From CBFGWV01 sp965652545 (lineage in GTDB: Bacteria > Pseudomonadota > Gammaproteobacteria > Competibacterales > Competibacteraceae), in assembly GCA_965652545.1 (NCBI GenBank), contig CBFGWV010000102.1:1-15059 (forward strand): a stretch of 15,059 bases of DNA, in the 5' to 3' direction. The translations under genes were made by a program, and so were the position numbers. The notes under the pieces were generated by a model. That model ran no database searches, was not told the origin of the DNA, and worked only from the letters and a program-made list of their open reading frames with translations. The stretch's first letter is position 1, and each line of letters opens with the position of its first letter. Positions 14,608 through 15,059 of the stretch are shown here, one piece after another.

Positions 14608-15009
14608 TCAACGCCGCGCGGTCCTGCCCAGCCTCCGGGCATTGGCCGTCGCCCGACGGTGTACCGGGGCAAGACCCTTGCTGAGTACTTTGTGGTAGGT
14701 GTCACTCATGTCGAAGCCTGCGCCGCCCCACATGCTCCACCATTGCCGGACGGACTGCAGCGCAAGCTCCTGGCCGGTCAGAAACATGGCGGTGGACATC
14801 GCCATCAGCGACTCGCCGAAGGCCTCGACCTTCTCCTCGCCCATGCGGCTGAACTCCTTGCGATCACGCAGGCTGGGGCTGGAGCCCGCCATCGCCATAC
14901 GCATCATGCGGTGCGCGACGACCTGCGGGGCCGCCACGGAGAGCTCCCAAGTCTTCAAGGCATTGCCCCACCAAAGCGGTGTGGTCGACTGACGGGTGGT
15001 TCTGGCCAT
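14608..15009 (-). CDS. Putative polyhydroxyalkanoate granule-associated phasin-like protein (133 aa)
   Basis: Resembles small phasin-like proteins annotated as polyhydroxyalkanoate granule-associated in proteobacteria. Seen: QVVAHRMMRMAMAGSSPSLR followed by DRKEFSRMGEEKVEAFGES, a helical amphipathic middle (MAMSTAMFLTGQELALQSVR), and the basic tail LAPVHRRATANARRLGR, which I recall as a hallmark of that family. There is no signal peptide. The ATG at 15009 has AGGA about 10 bases upstream. Phasins coat PHA granules; that this cell stores PHA is an inference. It is on the same strand as the pqq operon but separated by 144 bp. Confidence 0.68.
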   Translation of the reverse strand: MARTTRQSTTPLWWGNALKTWELSVAAPQVVAHRMMRMAMAGSSPSLRDRKEFSRMGEEKVEAFGESLMAMSTAMFLTGQELALQSVRQWWSMWGGAGFDMSDTYHKVLSKGLAPVHRRATANARRLGRTARR

Positions 15010-15059
15010 GGGTGATGGGTCCTGTTCTCGTGAATGTGCGGCATCGGTATGCGTGTTAG

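Noticed and set aside
13414..15015. A 533-codon plus-strand open frame opposite pqqB, pqqA and the phasin-like gene
   Set aside because: It lies wholly antisense to genes with clear family motifs, and its translation is low-complexity Arg/His/Gln-rich sequence typical of shadow frames in G+C-rich DNA.
1..15059. Mobile elements, CRISPR arrays, tRNA genes, phage or toxin-antitoxin genes
   Set aside because: No direct-repeat arrays, transposase or integrase motifs, tRNA-like structures or paired small genes were found on either strand by reading.

Overview
The window is high-G+C bacterial DNA, densely coded, with short gaps and several 4-base gene overlaps. Its content (a complete pqqABCDE set, a membrane-bound PQQ glucose-type dehydrogenase, a phasin-like protein, topoisomerase IB, an AI-2E family permease) fits an aerobic proteobacterium, most likely a gammaproteobacterium. 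I cannot name the genus from sequence alone. No rRNA, tRNA, CRISPR array, insertion sequence or phage gene was seen.

Left part (1-7044), all on the minus strand. Read in the direction of transcription: a mercuric-reductase-like flavoprotein with an unusual N-terminal extension (7044-5506), type IB DNA topoisomerase (5482-4445), an AI-2E family permease (4378-3320), a 154-bp A+T-richer gap, two different ferritin-like di-iron proteins (3165-1996 and 1960-1235), then the start of a membrane-bound PQQ-dependent glucose-type dehydrogenase that leaves the window on the left. The second ferritin-like gene and the dehydrogenase are 2 bp apart, so they are probably co-translated.

Middle (7045-10168), plus strand. 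A 211-bp divergent promoter region with small inverted repeats precedes a secreted Sel1/peptidoglycan-binding protein of unknown function and a fused FAD oxidoreductase-Rieske protein. The stop codon of the latter overlaps, tail to tail, the stop codon of a FUSC-type permease on the other strand.

Right part (10165-15009), minus strand. A phasin-like gene (15009-14608) is followed by pqqA (23 codons), pqqB, pqqC, pqqD, pqqE and the FUSC-type permease. From pqqC onward the genes overlap (pqqC/pqqD, pqqD/pqqE, and an ATGA overlap of pqqE with the permease), so they very likely form one translationally coupled operon. A strong hairpin sits between pqqA and pqqB.

Functional theme: the right operon makes the cofactor PQQ, and the dehydrogenase at the left edge belongs to a family that needs it in the periplasm. 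No pqqF-type protease is present in the window. The most interesting lead is the six-helix FUSC-type permease locked to pqqE, a candidate for moving PQQ or an intermediate across the inner membrane. The second is the pair of di-iron ferritin-like proteins placed directly in front of the PQQ dehydrogenase.
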